DNA from: Candidatus Nitricoxidireducens bremensis
Lineage (GTDB): Bacteria; Pseudomonadota; Gammaproteobacteria; Burkholderiales; Rhodocyclaceae
Length of the DNA: 62,536 nt
NCBI GenBank assembly: GCA_030247725.1
Contig: JAOTRT010000016.1
Location: forward strand, 1-62,536
Direction of reading: 5' to 3'
The notes beneath the pieces are model-generated. The model saw nothing but the letters and a program-made list of their open reading frames with translations, was not told the DNA's origin and ran no database searches. Shown piece after piece: positions 33,698 through 43,448 of the stretch. The number at the start of each line of letters is the position of its first letter. The first letter of the stretch is position 1. Made by a program: the position numbers and the translations under genes.

Positions 33698-34429
33698 CTA
33701 TTTGCCGTGCTTGCTCCCGTCGGGAACAAACACATAGCCGAAGCCCCAGACGGTCTGGATGTGGCGCGGCTTGGCGGCGTCTTCCTCGACGAGCTTGCGC
33801 AGGCGGGAGATCTGCACGTCGATGGAGCGGTCGTAGACGTCGTATTCGCGTCCGCGGGCCAGTTCCATGAGCTTGTCGCGGCTCATGGGCTGGCGCGGGT
33901 GCTCGACCAGCACTTTGAGCAGGGCGAATTCGCCCGTGGTGAGGGCGGTCACCTCGTCGCCGCGGGTGAGCTCGCGGGTGGCCAGGTTGATGGCGACGTT
34001 GCCGAAGGCGACGGTCTCCTCGACGGCGGCCGGCGCGCCGGGGGGCGGCGGGGCGGCACGGCGGCGCAGCACGGCGTTGATGCGCGCCACCAGTTCGCGC
34101 GGGTTGAAGGGCTTGGGCAGGTAGTCGTCGGCGCCGAGTTCTAGGCCGACGATGCGGTCGATCTCGTCGCCCTTGGCCGTGAGCATGACGACGGCCACGT
34201 CGTTGCCGGCGCCGCGCAGGCGGCGGCAGATGGAGAGGCCGTCCTCGCCGGGCAGCATGAGGTCGAGGACGATGAGGTCGTAGAGTTCCCGCGCCAGGGC
34301 CCGGTCCATGGCCTCGGCGCCATCCACGGCACGGGCGGCGAAGCCCTGGTCGGCCAGATAGCGCTCCAGCAGCTGGCGCAGGCGCAGGTCGTCGTCGACG
34401 ATGAGGATCTTGTGTCTGCCTTCGGTCAT
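33698..34429 (-). CDS. ompR: Response regulator OmpR
   Basis: 243 residues: receiver domain (KILIVDDDLRLRQLLERYL, phospho-Asp in IVLDLMLPGEDG, Lys in LPKPFNP) and winged-helix DNA-binding domain (ALTTGEFALLKVLVEHP, SRDKLMELARGREYDVYDRS, QTVWGFGYVFVPD). The RGREYDVYDRSIDVQISRLRK-type region, here read as two parts, is characteristic of OmpR. The start at 34429 fits the family N-terminus; longer frames upstream are spurious. Direct repeats upstream look like its own binding sites. Confidence 0.93.
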   Translation of the reverse strand: MTEGRHKILIVDDDLRLRQLLERYLADQGFAARAVDGAEAMDRALARELYDLIVLDLMLPGEDGLSICRRLRGAGNDVAVVMLTAKGDEIDRIVGLELGADDYLPKPFNPRELVARINAVLRRRAAPPPPGAPAAVEETVAFGNVAINLATRELTRGDEVTALTTGEFALLKVLVEHPRQPMSRDKLMELARGREYDVYDRSIDVQISRLRKLVEEDAAKPRHIQTVWGFGYVFVPDGSKHGK

Positions 34430-34471
34430 GGGGCGAATCCTAGCCGGGATCGGCGCCGTTTGGGCGCACCC

Positions 34472-34523
34472 ATTACAAAGGATTACAAAGGCGGCGGGTC
34501 CGCTCACAAACGGCTTACAAGGG
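34472..34523. promoter_or_regulatory. Tandem ttacaa-type direct repeats, candidate OmpR boxes
   Basis: ATTACAAAGG occurs twice in exact tandem (34472-34481, 34482-34491), and CTCACAAACGG/CTTACAAGGG follow at 34503-34513 and 34514-34523. Direct repeats at a 10-11-bp pitch are the expected layout for an OmpR-family dimer. They lie between ompR and the divergent small-protein genes, so they may control both directions. Confidence 0.6.
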
Positions 34524-34575
34524 GCGCCTAGAGTCGCTAGCAAGCCGCAAAGGCTGATTGCCGAGGAGCCTCGCC

Positions 34576-34713
34576 ATGAAACTATTTTTCCTTGCCGCAT
34601 TGCTTGCCGGCGTCGCCCTCGTCCTTGGCGCCGACCTTCATGGGACGGTGGCCCTCGACTACAATGGCGTCCGCGCCCTGGCGGCGCAGATACTGACCGG
34701 CATGAAGTCCTGA
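34576..34713 (+). CDS. 45-residue exported or membrane peptide
   Basis: A short gene of 46 codons preceded by GAGGAG eight bases from the ATG. The product begins MKLFFLAALLAGVALVLGAD, a strong signal or anchor helix, and ends in a short soluble tail (DYNGVRALAAQILTGMKS). It lies 146 bp upstream-divergent from ompR behind the candidate OmpR boxes. I recognise no family. A small envelope protein regulated by OmpR is the simplest reading. Confidence 0.6.
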   Translation: MKLFFLAALLAGVALVLGADLHGTVALDYNGVRALAAQILTGMKS

Positions 34714-34726
34714 TCCTGGATATGCG

Positions 34727-35017
34727 ATGAAACCGATGGGGTGGAAACGGCTCGCTGCGAGCCTGGCGCTGATGGCGGTCTTGTCCGCCCAGGCCCAGTC
34801 GGGACGTCCCATGCCGCCGCGGCCCCACGGGGACGGCGAGCGCCCGATGCATCACCAGATCCGTTCCGATATCGCCCAGCGGGATGCCTTGCGTCCCGAG
34901 CATTCCCACGGTGCCCGCATGAGTCCCGAGGAGCGCCGGCAGTTGCGGCGCGACATCCACGATGCGGGGCGGGCCCTTTATCCGCGGGATCTTCCACCCC
35001 AGCGTCCGCTGCCCTGA
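34727..35017 (+). CDS. Small exported His/Arg/Pro-rich protein
   Basis: 96 residues with a signal peptide (MKPMGWKRLAASLALMAVLS, cleavage near AQAQ) and a mature part rich in His, Arg and Pro (MPPRPHGDGERPMHHQIRSD split across loops, then SPEERRQLRRDIHDAGRALY). The last stretch resembles the helical SPEERRxLRRDI motif of small periplasmic proteins of the CpxP/Spy-like kind, but it is too short for firm assignment. It starts 13 bp after the 45-residue peptide gene and is probably co-transcribed. It ends 4 bp from convergent gph. Confidence 0.65.
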   Translation: MKPMGWKRLAASLALMAVLSAQAQSGRPMPPRPHGDGERPMHHQIRSDIAQRDALRPEHSHGARMSPEERRQLRRDIHDAGRALYPRDLPPQRPLP

Positions 35018-35021
35018 GGCG

Positions 35022-35669
35022 CTAAAGCAGTTCGAGTATTTCTTCCGGCGTCGCGACGATGCGGTCGGCGCCCCATTCATTGATCGGCAGTCCGTCCCCC
35101 AGGTAGCCGTAGGCGACGGCCACGGTGGTCATGCCGGCGGCACGGCCGGCGTGGATGTCCCGCAGGTCGTCGCCGATGTAGAGGCTGGCTTCCGGCGTCG
35201 CGCCGGCAAGGCGGCAGGCCAGCAGCAGGGGCGCCGGATCGGGTTTGGCGCGCGGACAGCTGTCGCCGCTGACGATGCAGGCGGCCCGGTGCCGCAGGCC
35301 GAGGGCGTCGGTCAGCGCCAGGGTGAAGCGCTGGGACTTGTTGGTGACGATACCCCAGGGGATGCCTCGCCCGTCGAGGACGGCGAGCAGTTCGGCGATG
35401 CCGTCGAACAGCACGGTCTCGGCGCAGATGGCTGCTTCGTAGTGGGCGAGGAAGCGCTGCTGGTAACGGGGGTAGTGGGGATGCTCGGGCGTCAGGTCGA
35501 AGCCCTTGCGTAGCAGGGCGCGGGCGCCGCCCGAGACGTGGGGGCGCAGGTCGGCGTAGGCCAGGGGAGGCTGGGCTTCCTCCGCCAGCAGGCGGTTGAG
35601 GGCGCCGCCCAGGTCCCGCGCCGTGTCCGCCAGGGTGCCGTCGAGGTCGAAGAGGACGGCGGCCGTCAT
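35022..35669 (-). CDS. gph: Phosphoglycolate phosphatase
   Basis: HAD-superfamily phosphatase of 215 residues that removes 2-phosphoglycolate, a by-product of DNA repair and of Rubisco oxygenation. Motif I is FDLDGTLADT, motif II IVTNKSQR, and motif III/IV PKP followed by YIGDDLRDIHAGRAAGM. It follows ubiG with a 4-bp gap in the ompA-ubiG-gph order that is common in betaproteobacteria. Related MupP-type phosphatases are hard to separate by sequence alone. Confidence 0.9.
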   Translation of the reverse strand: MTAAVLFDLDGTLADTARDLGGALNRLLAEEAQPPLAYADLRPHVSGGARALLRKGFDLTPEHPHYPRYQQRFLAHYEAAICAETVLFDGIAELLAVLDGRGIPWGIVTNKSQRFTLALTDALGLRHRAACIVSGDSCPRAKPDPAPLLLACRLAGATPEASLYIGDDLRDIHAGRAAGMTTVAVAYGYLGDGLPINEWGADRIVATPEEILELL

Positions 35670-35673
35670 GCCG

Positions 35674-36375
35674 TCAGGCGGCGCGGGTGGTCCGCATCAG
35701 GTAGTTGACGCTGGTGTCGCGGCCGAGGGAGTAGGTACGGGTCAGCGGGTTGTAGCTCATGCCGACGATCTCGTCCACGCCGAGGCCGGCCTCGCGGCTG
35801 AAGCGGGAGAGTTCCGCCGGCCGCAGGAACTTCTCGTAGTCGTGCATGCCCTTGGGCAGCAGATTCAGGATGTATTCGGCGCCGATCACCGCGAACAGGT
35901 AGGCCTTGGGGTTGCGGTTGATGGTGGAGAAGAACACCTGGCCGCCGGGTTTGACCAGGGCGCCGCAGGCGCGCACGGTGCTCGCCGGGTCGGGCACGTG
36001 CTCCAGCATTTCCAGGCAGGTGACGACATCGAAGCTGGCGGGGGCCTCGGCGGCGAGGGCTTCCGCCGACACCTGCCGGTAGTCCACCTGGAGGCCGCTC
36101 TCGAAGAGATGCAGGCGGGCGACGCCGAGGGGCTTTTCCGAGAGGTCGATGCCGGTGACCTGGGCGCCGAGGGCGGCCATGCCTTCGGTCAGCAGGCCGC
36201 CGCCGCAGCCCACGTCGAGGACGCGCTTGCCCTTGAGGCCGACGCAGCGGTCGATCCAGCCGAGACGCAGGGGATTGATATCGTGGAGGGGCTTGAATTC
36301 CGAGTTCGGGTCCCACCAGCGGTGGGCGAGGTCGCCGAACTTGGCGAGTTCCTGAGGATTGGCGTTCGTGTTCAT
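35674..36375 (-). CDS. ubiG: Ubiquinone biosynthesis O-methyltransferase
   Basis: SAM-dependent methyltransferase of 233 residues that performs both O-methylations of ubiquinone synthesis. Visible features: [20 protein letters not shown] near the N-terminus, motif [26 protein letters not shown], and the post-motif [11 protein letters not shown]. The C-terminal FSREAGL and [11 protein letters not shown] stretches are typical. It is separated from ompA by a strong terminator and followed directly by gph. Confidence 0.95.
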   Translation of the reverse strand: MNTNANPQELAKFGDLAHRWWDPNSEFKPLHDINPLRLGWIDRCVGLKGKRVLDVGCGGGLLTEGMAALGAQVTGIDLSEKPLGVARLHLFESGLQVDYRQVSAEALAAEAPASFDVVTCLEMLEHVPDPASTVRACGALVKPGGQVFFSTINRNPKAYLFAVIGAEYILNLLPKGMHDYEKFLRPAELSRFSREAGLGVDEIVGMSYNPLTRTYSLGRDTSVNYLMRTTRAA

Positions 36376-36426
36376 GGCCGGGATTTTAGGCTACAAACGG
36401 GGCGCTGCGGCCGGCGCTCAGACAAA

Positions 36427-36454
36427 GAAAAAGCCCGCCGAAGCGGGCTTTTTC
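36427..36454 (-). terminator. Intrinsic terminator after ompA
   Basis: GAAAAAGCCCGC (36427-36438) and GCGGGCTTTTTC (36443-36454) form a perfect 12-bp stem with a cgaa loop. Read from the minus strand it lies 20 bases after the ompA stop and ends in a T run. The A run on the other side makes it potentially bidirectional. Confidence 0.92.
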
Positions 36455-36473
36455 GGGAAGCTGCGGCAGCGGA

Positions 36474-37133
36474 TTACTTGGTGCCGATGACTTCGATTTC
36501 GACGCGACGGTCAGGCTGCAGGCAGGCGATGACCTTCTTGCTCTTCGCGCCCTTGCAATCGCCCGGCTTGGTGATGGGCTGCTTCTTGCCCTTGCCTTCC
36601 GTGTAAACACGGTTCGGCTCCATGCCCTTGCTCACCAGATAGGCCTTGACGGCTTCGGCGCGCTTCTCGGACAGCTTCTGGTTGTACTTGTCGGAACCGA
36701 AGCGGTCGGCGTGGCCGACGGCGATGATGACTTCGAGCTTGATGCTCTTGACCTTGGCGATCAGCTCGTCGAGCTTCTGCTTGCCTTCGGGGCGCAGAAC
36801 GGCCTTGTCGAAGTCGAACAGGGCGTCGGCGGCCAGCGTGATCTTCTCGGCGGCGGGCTTCGGCGTGGCGACGGGCTTGGCTTCGACGGCGCGGGTCTTC
36901 GGCTCGGCCTTGGGGGCGAGCTCCGGATCGCATTCGGCGATGGCCATGGCCGGCGTCCAGTAGCCGGTGCGCCAGCAGAGGCCGAAGCCGCTCTTGGCGA
37001 CGTTGTCGCGGGAGTCGATCACATAACCGACGTCCTTGCTGCGGTCGATGCCAGGGGTCTGGGCCATGGCGGAAGCGCTGATGCCCAGCAGAAGGGCAAC
37101 CAGCAGGGATTTTTGCGAAGCGAACTTGGTCAT
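36474..37133 (-). CDS. ompA: OmpA-family outer membrane protein
   Basis: 219 residues: signal peptide (cleavage near ASAMAQ), a short N-terminal segment in place of a beta barrel, a Pro/Lys/Ala linker, and a C-terminal OmpA domain that binds peptidoglycan (LFDFDKAVLRPEGKQKLDEL, VGHADRFGSDKYNQKLSEKR, PDRRVEIEV). Two cysteines in the C-terminal domain (GDCKG, ACLQ) probably form a disulfide. It is most likely highly expressed: codon use is strongly biased, and a clean terminator follows. The 219-residue form lacking a full barrel is usual in betaproteobacteria. Confidence 0.93.
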   Translation of the reverse strand: MTKFASQKSLLVALLLGISASAMAQTPGIDRSKDVGYVIDSRDNVAKSGFGLCWRTGYWTPAMAIAECDPELAPKAEPKTRAVEAKPVATPKPAAEKITLAADALFDFDKAVLRPEGKQKLDELIAKVKSIKLEVIIAVGHADRFGSDKYNQKLSEKRAEAVKAYLVSKGMEPNRVYTEGKGKKQPITKPGDCKGAKSKKVIACLQPDRRVEIEVIGTK

Positions 37134-37194
37134 ATGCTCCCTCGTTGGAAAAGGTGTTGTCGACGACTGGCTTGATTTCGAGGCGCGCCCAGCC

Positions 37195-38535
37195 TTACGA
37201 ACGGAGGCGATTATGCCATAACCGGGCGATATCTGACAAAGCAGAATGTTGAATTTGGAGGAGGTTTCCGTCGCAAATCCGCAACTTGCCCTCCGTCCAG
37301 ACATGGCTGACGTGTTCCCGGCCGGCCGTATAGACGAGGTGGGAGGCCGGGTCGAAGCAGGGCTGAATGGCCCAGTCGTCGAGTCGGACGGCGCAGAGGT
37401 CGGCCTGTTTCCCCGGCCGCAGGGAGCCGATGCGGGCGTCCAGGCCCAGGGCTTCGGCGCCGTTCAGGGTGGCCATGCGCAGGACCTGATGGGCGCCGGC
37501 CACCGTGGCGTCGCCGCTGGCAGCCTTGGCCAGGAGGGCGGCATGGCGCATTTCCCGCAGGATGTCGAGGCGGTTGTTGCTGGCGGCGCCGTCGGTGCCG
37601 AGGCCGATGCGCAGGCCGGCGGCCAGCATGGCGGCGACCGGCGGGATGCCGCTGGCCAGCTTCATGTTCGAGGTGGGGCAGTGGGCGATGCTGCAGCCGC
37701 TGCGGGCCAGCAGACGGATTTCGTCGGCCTCCAGGTGCACGCTGTGGACGGCGATCAGGCGCGGGTCCAGCAGGCCCAGGCGGTGCAGGCGCTCGACGGG
37801 GCGCACGCCGTGGAGTTTGACGCTCTCCTCGACCTCGTGGAGGGTTTCGTGGAGATGGATGTGGATCGGCAGGTCCAGCTGGGCCGCCAGGGTGGCGACG
37901 CGCTCGAAGGTCTTGTCGGCGACCGTATAGGGGGCATGGGGGGCCAAACAGAAGCTGATCAGGGGTTCGTCCAGCAGCTTGTCCCGGGCTGCCAGGCCCT
38001 TGTTCAGGTAATCCTCGGCATTCGCCGCGAAGCCCGTCGGGAACTCGATGACCGTGATCCCCAGGGCCGCCCGCATGCCCAGACTGAGGGCGGCTTCGGC
38101 GATGGCCTCCGGATAGAAATACATGTCGTTGAAACAGGTGATGCCGCCCCGCAGCATTTCGGCACAGGCCAGCAGGGAGCCGTCGCGCACGAAGTCCGGC
38201 GAGACGAAGCGGCCTTCTGCGGGCCAGATCTTCTCCTGGAGCCAGCGCATCAGAGGCATGTCGTCGGCGTAGCCGCGCATCAGGGTCATGGCGGCGTGGG
38301 TATGGAGGTTCACCAGGCCCGGCAACAGCACATGCTCGGGCAGGCTCCTGAGTTGGCGCGGGGCGTAGCGGGCGCGGGCTTCGGACACCGGCAGCAGGTC
38401 GACGATGCGGTCGCCATCCACCGCCAGGGCGTGGTCTTCCAGCACCGTATCCGCCGGTTCCACGGGAATGATCCAGCGCGGCTCGATGAGAAGGTCTATG
38501 GCTTGCGGCGAGCCGGCGGCGGCGGTTTCGGTCAT
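37195..38535 (-). CDS. mtaD: 5-methylthioadenosine/S-adenosylhomocysteine deaminase (TRZ/ATZ hydrolase)
   Basis: Amidohydrolase-fold deaminase of 446 residues. Metal and catalytic motifs are visible: LPGLVNLHTHAAMTLMRG, IHIHLHETLHEVEES, AVHSVHLEADEI, HCPTSNMKL and GTDGAASNNRLD. The family deaminates methylthioadenosine, SAH or related adenosine derivatives; other TRZ/ATZ substrates cannot be excluded. The ATG at 38535 is taken because the much longer open frame upstream is antisense to gyrA. It is divergent from gyrA across 141 bp. Confidence 0.88.
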   Translation of the reverse strand: MTETAAAGSPQAIDLLIEPRWIIPVEPADTVLEDHALAVDGDRIVDLLPVSEARARYAPRQLRSLPEHVLLPGLVNLHTHAAMTLMRGYADDMPLMRWLQEKIWPAEGRFVSPDFVRDGSLLACAEMLRGGITCFNDMYFYPEAIAEAALSLGMRAALGITVIEFPTGFAANAEDYLNKGLAARDKLLDEPLISFCLAPHAPYTVADKTFERVATLAAQLDLPIHIHLHETLHEVEESVKLHGVRPVERLHRLGLLDPRLIAVHSVHLEADEIRLLARSGCSIAHCPTSNMKLASGIPPVAAMLAAGLRIGLGTDGAASNNRLDILREMRHAALLAKAASGDATVAGAHQVLRMATLNGAEALGLDARIGSLRPGKQADLCAVRLDDWAIQPCFDPASHLVYTAGREHVSHVWTEGKLRICDGNLLQIQHSALSDIARLWHNRLRS

Positions 38536-38676
38536 GGCGGGGGTGGTTGAAATCGATGAATGGAAACAGCATGTTAGCCGGTATTGGCAGGGTGTGGCGG
38601 CCGGTGGGTCGGACTTACCCGGCATGCTAGAATTGCGCTCTTTTTTGCATTCCCCACCGGGACCGGCCAATCCGAC

Positions 38677-41247
38677 ATGACGACGTCTTTCGCCAAAGAA
38701 ACCCTGCCGATCAGCCTCGAAGAGGAAATGCGCCATTCCTACCTCGATTACGCCATGAGCGTGATCGTGGGACGCGCCCTGCCGGACGCGCGGGACGGCC
38801 TCAAGCCCGTCCATCGCCGCGTGCTGTTCGCCATGCACGAACTGGGCAACGACTGGAACAAGGCCTACAAGAAGTCGGCGCGTATCGTCGGCGACGTCAT
38901 CGGTAAATACCACCCCCACGGCGATACGGCGGTGTATGACACCATCGTCCGCATGGCCCAGGACTTCAGCCTGCGCTACATGCTGGTGGACGGCCAGGGC
39001 AACTTCGGCTCGGTGGATGGCGACAGCGCGGCGGCCATGCGTTACACGGAAGTGCGCATGGCGCGCATCGGCCACGAGATGCTGGCCGACATCGAGAAGG
39101 AAACCGTCGATTTCGGGCCCAACTACGACGGCTCGGAGCAGGAACCCCTGATCCTGCCGGCGAAGATTCCCAATCTGCTGATCAACGGCTCCTCGGGCAT
39201 CGCCGTCGGCATGGCGACCAACATCCCGCCCCACAACCTCAACGAGGTCGTCGACGCCTGCATCGCCGTGCTGGACAACCCGGCCATCGACATCGAGGAC
39301 CTCATCAAGATCGTGCCGGCGCCGGATTTCCCCACCGCCGGCCTGATCTACGGCGTCTCCGGCGTGCGCGACGGCTACCTGACGGGCCGCGGTCGCGTCG
39401 TCATGCGCGCGCGCACCCATATCGAGGACCTGGAGAAGGGCGGCAAGCAGGCGATCATCGTCGACGAGCTGCCCTACCAGGTGAACAAGAAGACCCTGCT
39501 CGAAAAGATCGCCGAGCTGGTGAACGACAAGAAGATCGAGGGCATCGCCCACCTGCAGGACGAGTCCGACAAGTCCGGCATGCGCGTGGTCATCGAGCTC
39601 AAGCGCGGCGAAGTGCCCGAGGTGGTGCTCAACAACCTGTTCAAGCAGACCCAGTTGCAGGACACCTTCGGCATGAACATGGTGGCCCTGGTGGACGGTC
39701 GCCCGCAGCTGCTGAACCTCAAGCAGATGCTGGAGTGCTTCCTGTCCCACCGCCGCGAGGTGGTGACGCGGCGCACCGTGTTCGAACTGCGCAAGGCTCG
39801 CGAGCGCGGCCACATCCTCGAAGGCCTGGCCGTCGCCCTCTCCAACGTGGACGAGGTCATCGCCCTCATCAAGGCGGCGCCGACGCCGGCGGACGCCAAG
39901 CGCGAGCTGATGGCGCGCGCCTGGAAGTCGCCGCTGGTGCAGGAAATGCTGGTGCGCGCCGCCGCCGAGGCGTCGCGCCCCGAGGGGCTGGCCCCCGAGT
40001 TCGGCCTGTCGAGCCGCGGCTACTTCCTCTCCGATGTCCAGGCCCAGGCCATCCTGGAACTGCGCCTGCAGCGCCTCACCGGCCTGGAGCAGGACAAGAT
40101 CGTCGCCGAGTACAAGGAGGTCATGGAGCAGATCGCCGACCTGCTCGACATCCTGGCCCGCCCGGACCGCATCACCGAGATCATCGGCAACGAGCTGACG
40201 GCCGTCAGGACCCAGTTCGGCGACAAGCGCCGCTCCGAGATCGTGCTGCAGACGGCCGACATCAACCTGGAAGACCTGATCGCCCGCGAGGACATGGTGG
40301 TGACCCTGTCCCATACCGGCTACTTCAAGCGCCAGCGCCTCGACGACTACCGCACCCAGCGGCGCGGCGGTCGCGGCAAGAAGGCGGCGGACATCAAGGA
40401 AGACGATTTCGTCGACCGCCTGTTCATCGCCAACACCCACGACTACATCCTGTGCTTCTCGAACCGGGGCCGCGTCTACTGGCTCAAGGTCTATGAGGTG
40501 CCGGAAGGTACGCGCACCTCCCGCGGCAAGCCCATCGTCAACCTGTTCCCCCTGGAGCAGGGCGAGAAGATTACCGCCGTGCTGCCGGTCAAGGAGTTCG
40601 ACGAGGCCCACTACGTCTTCATGGCCACCTCCATGGGCACGGTCAAGAAGACGCCGCTGTCCGACTTCTCCAACCCGCGCAAGGCCGGCATCATCGCCGT
40701 GGCCCTCGACGAGGGCGACTACCTGATCGGCGTCGCCATCACCGACGGTTCCTGCGACGTCATGCTCTTCTCCGACGCCGGCAAGGCCGTGCGCTTCGCC
40801 GAGGACGACGTGCGCGGCATGGGCCGCGCCGCCCGCGGCGTGCGCGGCATGATGCTGGAGGACGGTCAGACCGTGATCTGCATGCTGGTGGCGCAGAACG
40901 AAGAACTCAACGTGCTGACGGCCACCGAAAACGGTTACGGCAAGCGCACGCCGATTGCCGAATACACCAAGCACGGCCGCGGCACCAAGGGCATGATCGC
41001 CATCCAGACTTCCGAGCGCAACGGCCGCGTGGTCGGCGCCGTGCTGGTGGAGCCGACCGACGAGGTGATGCTGATCTCCACCGGCGGCGTGCTGATCCGC
41101 ACCAAGGTCCAGCAGGTGCGCGAGACCGGCCGTTCGGCCCAGGGCGTGATGCTGATCTCCCTCGACGACGGCACCAAGCTGGCCGGCATCGAGAAGGTCA
41201 TCGAGACCGAGGAAGAAGAGTCGGAACCGGGACAGGAACAGGAGTAA
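38677..41247 (+). CDS. gyrA: DNA gyrase subunit A
   Basis: 856-residue subunit carrying the DNA breakage site of gyrase, which introduces negative supercoils. The catalytic Tyr lies in [11 protein letters not shown]. The quinolone region reads [17 protein letters not shown] with Thr at the position of E. coli Ser83 and Asp at 87, as in many wild-type non-enteric species. The C-terminal beta-pinwheel contains the GyrA box (QRRGGRGKK). The start at 38677 gives [18 protein letters not shown], the normal N-terminus. It heads the gyrA-serC-pheA-hisC-tyrA run. Confidence 0.98.
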   Translation: MTTSFAKETLPISLEEEMRHSYLDYAMSVIVGRALPDARDGLKPVHRRVLFAMHELGNDWNKAYKKSARIVGDVIGKYHPHGDTAVYDTIVRMAQDFSLRYMLVDGQGNFGSVDGDSAAAMRYTEVRMARIGHEMLADIEKETVDFGPNYDGSEQEPLILPAKIPNLLINGSSGIAVGMATNIPPHNLNEVVDACIAVLDNPAIDIEDLIKIVPAPDFPTAGLIYGVSGVRDGYLTGRGRVVMRARTHIEDLEKGGKQAIIVDELPYQVNKKTLLEKIAELVNDKKIEGIAHLQDESDKSGMRVVIELKRGEVPEVVLNNLFKQTQLQDTFGMNMVALVDGRPQLLNLKQMLECFLSHRREVVTRRTVFELRKARERGHILEGLAVALSNVDEVIALIKAAPTPADAKRELMARAWKSPLVQEMLVRAAAEASRPEGLAPEFGLSSRGYFLSDVQAQAILELRLQRLTGLEQDKIVAEYKEVMEQIADLLDILARPDRITEIIGNELTAVRTQFGDKRRSEIVLQTADINLEDLIAREDMVVTLSHTGYFKRQRLDDYRTQRRGGRGKKAADIKEDDFVDRLFIANTHDYILCFSNRGRVYWLKVYEVPEGTRTSRGKPIVNLFPLEQGEKITAVLPVKEFDEAHYVFMATSMGTVKKTPLSDFSNPRKAGIIAVALDEGDYLIGVAITDGSCDVMLFSDAGKAVRFAEDDVRGMGRAARGVRGMMLEDGQTVICMLVAQNEELNVLTATENGYGKRTPIAEYTKHGRGTKGMIAIQTSERNGRVVGAVLVEPTDEVMLISTGGVLIRTKVQQVRETGRSAQGVMLISLDDGTKLAGIEKVIETEEEESEPGQEQE

Positions 41248-41251
41248 GGAC

Positions 41252-42334
41252 ATGGCACGCGTCATCAACTTCAGCGCCGGTCCCGCGGTGCTGCCCGAGG
41301 AAGTGCTGCGGCAGGCCGCCGAGGAAATGCTCGACTGGCGCGGTTCCGGCCAGTCGGTCATGGAGATGAGCCACCGCGGCAAGGACTTCATGGGCATCGC
41401 CGCGCAAGCCGAGGCCGACCTGCGCGAACTGATGGGCATCCCCGCCGACTACAAGGTGCTGTTCCTCCAGGGCGGCGCTTCCTTCCAGTTCGAGATGGTG
41501 CCCATCAACCTGCTGCGCGGCAAGCCGCGGGCCGACTACGTGAATACCGGCGTCTGGGGCGACAAGGCCATCAAGGCGGCGAAGACCTTCTGCCACGTGA
41601 ATGTGGCGGCGGATGCCGGCGACAAGGGCTACACCTATGCGCCGGCCCAGGCCGACTGGAGGCTTTCCAGGGATGCTGCCTACGTCCACTACACGGCCAA
41701 CGAGACCATCGGCGGCGTGGAATTCAACTGGGTGCCGGAGACGGGCGACGTGCCGCTGGTCTGCGACATGTCCTCCAACATCCTTTCCCGGCCCGTGGAT
41801 GTCGGCCGTTTCGGCCTGATCTACGCCGGCGCCCAGAAGAACATCGGCCCGGCGGGCCTCACCATCGTCATCGTGCGCGAGGACCTGGTGGGCCAGGCCC
41901 AGCCGAAGCCGCCGGCCATGCTGGACTACAAGACCCATGTGGACGCCGAGTCCATGTACAACACGCCGCCCACCTACGGCATCTACATCGCCGGCCTGGT
42001 GTTCCAATGGCTCAAGCGCCAGGGCGGCGTCGCCGCCGTCGAGCAGAAGAACATCGAGAAGGCGCGCGTCCTCTACGACTACCTCGACAGCACGGATTTC
42101 TACCGCAACCCGGTGGCCCCGGCCGACCGCTCGCGCATGAACGTGCCCTTCACCCTCAAGGACCCGGCCCTCGACGCGGACTTCCTCAAGGGCGCCGAGG
42201 AGCGCGGCATGGTCCAGCTCAAGGGCCACCGCATTTCCGGCGGCATGCGCGCCTCGATCTACAACGCCATGCCCCTGGCCGGCGTGCAGGCCCTGGTCGA
42301 CTACATGAAGGAATTCGCCGCAGCCCGCGGCTGA
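41252..42334 (+). CDS. serC: Phosphoserine aminotransferase
   Basis: PLP enzyme of 360 residues, making phosphoserine from phosphohydroxypyruvate and also serving pyridoxal phosphate synthesis. Family features: NFSAGPAVLPEEVL, SVMEMSHRGKDF, LFLQGGASFQFEMVP, and the PLP-lysine region FGLIYAGAQKNIGPAGLT. It starts four bases after gyrA, as in many betaproteobacteria, and is followed by pheA after 22 bp. Cytoplasmic. Confidence 0.97.
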   Translation: MARVINFSAGPAVLPEEVLRQAAEEMLDWRGSGQSVMEMSHRGKDFMGIAAQAEADLRELMGIPADYKVLFLQGGASFQFEMVPINLLRGKPRADYVNTGVWGDKAIKAAKTFCHVNVAADAGDKGYTYAPAQADWRLSRDAAYVHYTANETIGGVEFNWVPETGDVPLVCDMSSNILSRPVDVGRFGLIYAGAQKNIGPAGLTIVIVREDLVGQAQPKPPAMLDYKTHVDAESMYNTPPTYGIYIAGLVFQWLKRQGGVAAVEQKNIEKARVLYDYLDSTDFYRNPVAPADRSRMNVPFTLKDPALDADFLKGAEERGMVQLKGHRISGGMRASIYNAMPLAGVQALVDYMKEFAAARG

Positions 42335-42356
42335 GCCCCGCACCACAGGACGTCCC

Positions 42357-43439
42357 ATGGCAGACGAGCAACAGGAACTCAGCCAGCTGCGCGCCGGCAT
42401 CGACCACATCGACAGCGAGGTGCTGCGCCTGCTCTCCGAGCGCGCCAAGCTGGCCCAGCGCGTCGGCGAGATCAAGCACGGCAACATCTACCGTCCCGAG
42501 CGGGAGGCCCAGGTGCTGCGCCGCATCGCCGAAGTCAATCCGGGGCCGCTGCCGGGGGGCGCCGTGCGCACCATCTTCCGCGAGATCATGTCGGCCTGCC
42601 TGGCCCTCGAACAGCCCCTGAAGATCGCCTATTTCGGCCCGGCCGGCACCTTCACCGAGAGCGCCGCCCAGAAGCACTTCGGTTCGGCGCCGGCCTTCAC
42701 ACCCTTCCTGACCATCGACGACGTTTTCCGCGCCGTCGAGTCCGGCAACGCCGACTACGGCGTGGTGCCGGTGGAGAACTCCACCGAGGGCGCCGTCGGC
42801 CGCACCCTGGACCTGCTGCTGACTTCGCCGCTGATGATCTGCGGCGAGGTGATGCTGCGCATCCACCAGAACCTGCTGTCCAAGGCCGATTCCACGGCGG
42901 GCCTCAAGAAGCTCTATTCCCACGCCCAGTCCCTGGCCCAGTGCCACGAGTGGCTGAACCGCAACCTGCCCAACGTCGCCCGCGTGCCCGTGGCCAGCAA
43001 TGCCGAAGCGGCCCGCCTGGCGGCCGGGGACCCGGAAGCCTGCGCCATCGCCGGCGAGGCGGCGGCGCGGCTCTACGAGCTCAATGTGCTGGCGGGCAGC
43101 ATCGAGGACAACCCGGACAACACGACGCGCTTCCTCGTGCTCGCCACCCACGATTCCGGCCCCTCGGGCATCGACAAGACCTCCTTCGTCTGCTCGGCCC
43201 AGAACAAGCCCGGCGCGGTGCATGATCTGCTGACGCCGTTGGCGGACCACGGCGTGTCCATGAGCAAGTTCGAGTCGCGGCCGGCCCGCGGCTTCGGCGG
43301 CAGCCGCTGGGAATACGTGTTCTTCATCGACGTGGAAGGCCACCGGGAGACGGCGACCGTCGCCGCGGCCCTCGACGATCTGCGGAGCCGGGTCGGCTTC
43401 CTCAAGGAACTGGGCTCTTATCCCAGAGCTTCCATCTGA
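42357..43439 (+). CDS. pheA: Bifunctional chorismate mutase/prephenate dehydratase (P-protein)
   Basis: 360 residues: N-terminal AroQ-type chorismate mutase (about 1-90; LRAGIDHIDSEVLRLLSERA), prephenate dehydratase (about 95-270; AYFGPAGTFTESAA, GVVPVENSTEGAVGRTLD, TRFLVL), and C-terminal ACT domain for phenylalanine feedback (TSFVCSAQNKPGAVHDLL, SKFESRPARG). It converts chorismate to phenylpyruvate. It lies within the aromatic amino acid operon between serC and hisC. Confidence 0.97.
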   Translation: MADEQQELSQLRAGIDHIDSEVLRLLSERAKLAQRVGEIKHGNIYRPEREAQVLRRIAEVNPGPLPGGAVRTIFREIMSACLALEQPLKIAYFGPAGTFTESAAQKHFGSAPAFTPFLTIDDVFRAVESGNADYGVVPVENSTEGAVGRTLDLLLTSPLMICGEVMLRIHQNLLSKADSTAGLKKLYSHAQSLAQCHEWLNRNLPNVARVPVASNAEAARLAAGDPEACAIAGEAAARLYELNVLAGSIEDNPDNTTRFLVLATHDSGPSGIDKTSFVCSAQNKPGAVHDLLTPLADHGVSMSKFESRPARGFGGSRWEYVFFIDVEGHRETATVAAALDDLRSRVGFLKELGSYPRASI

Positions 43440-43448
43440 AAGGTTTTC

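Noticed and set aside
37195..41439. Very long minus-strand open frame antisense to gyrA
   Set aside because: High G+C third positions leave antisense frames open. Only the last 446 codons (mtaD) match a protein family; the rest mirrors gyrA codons.
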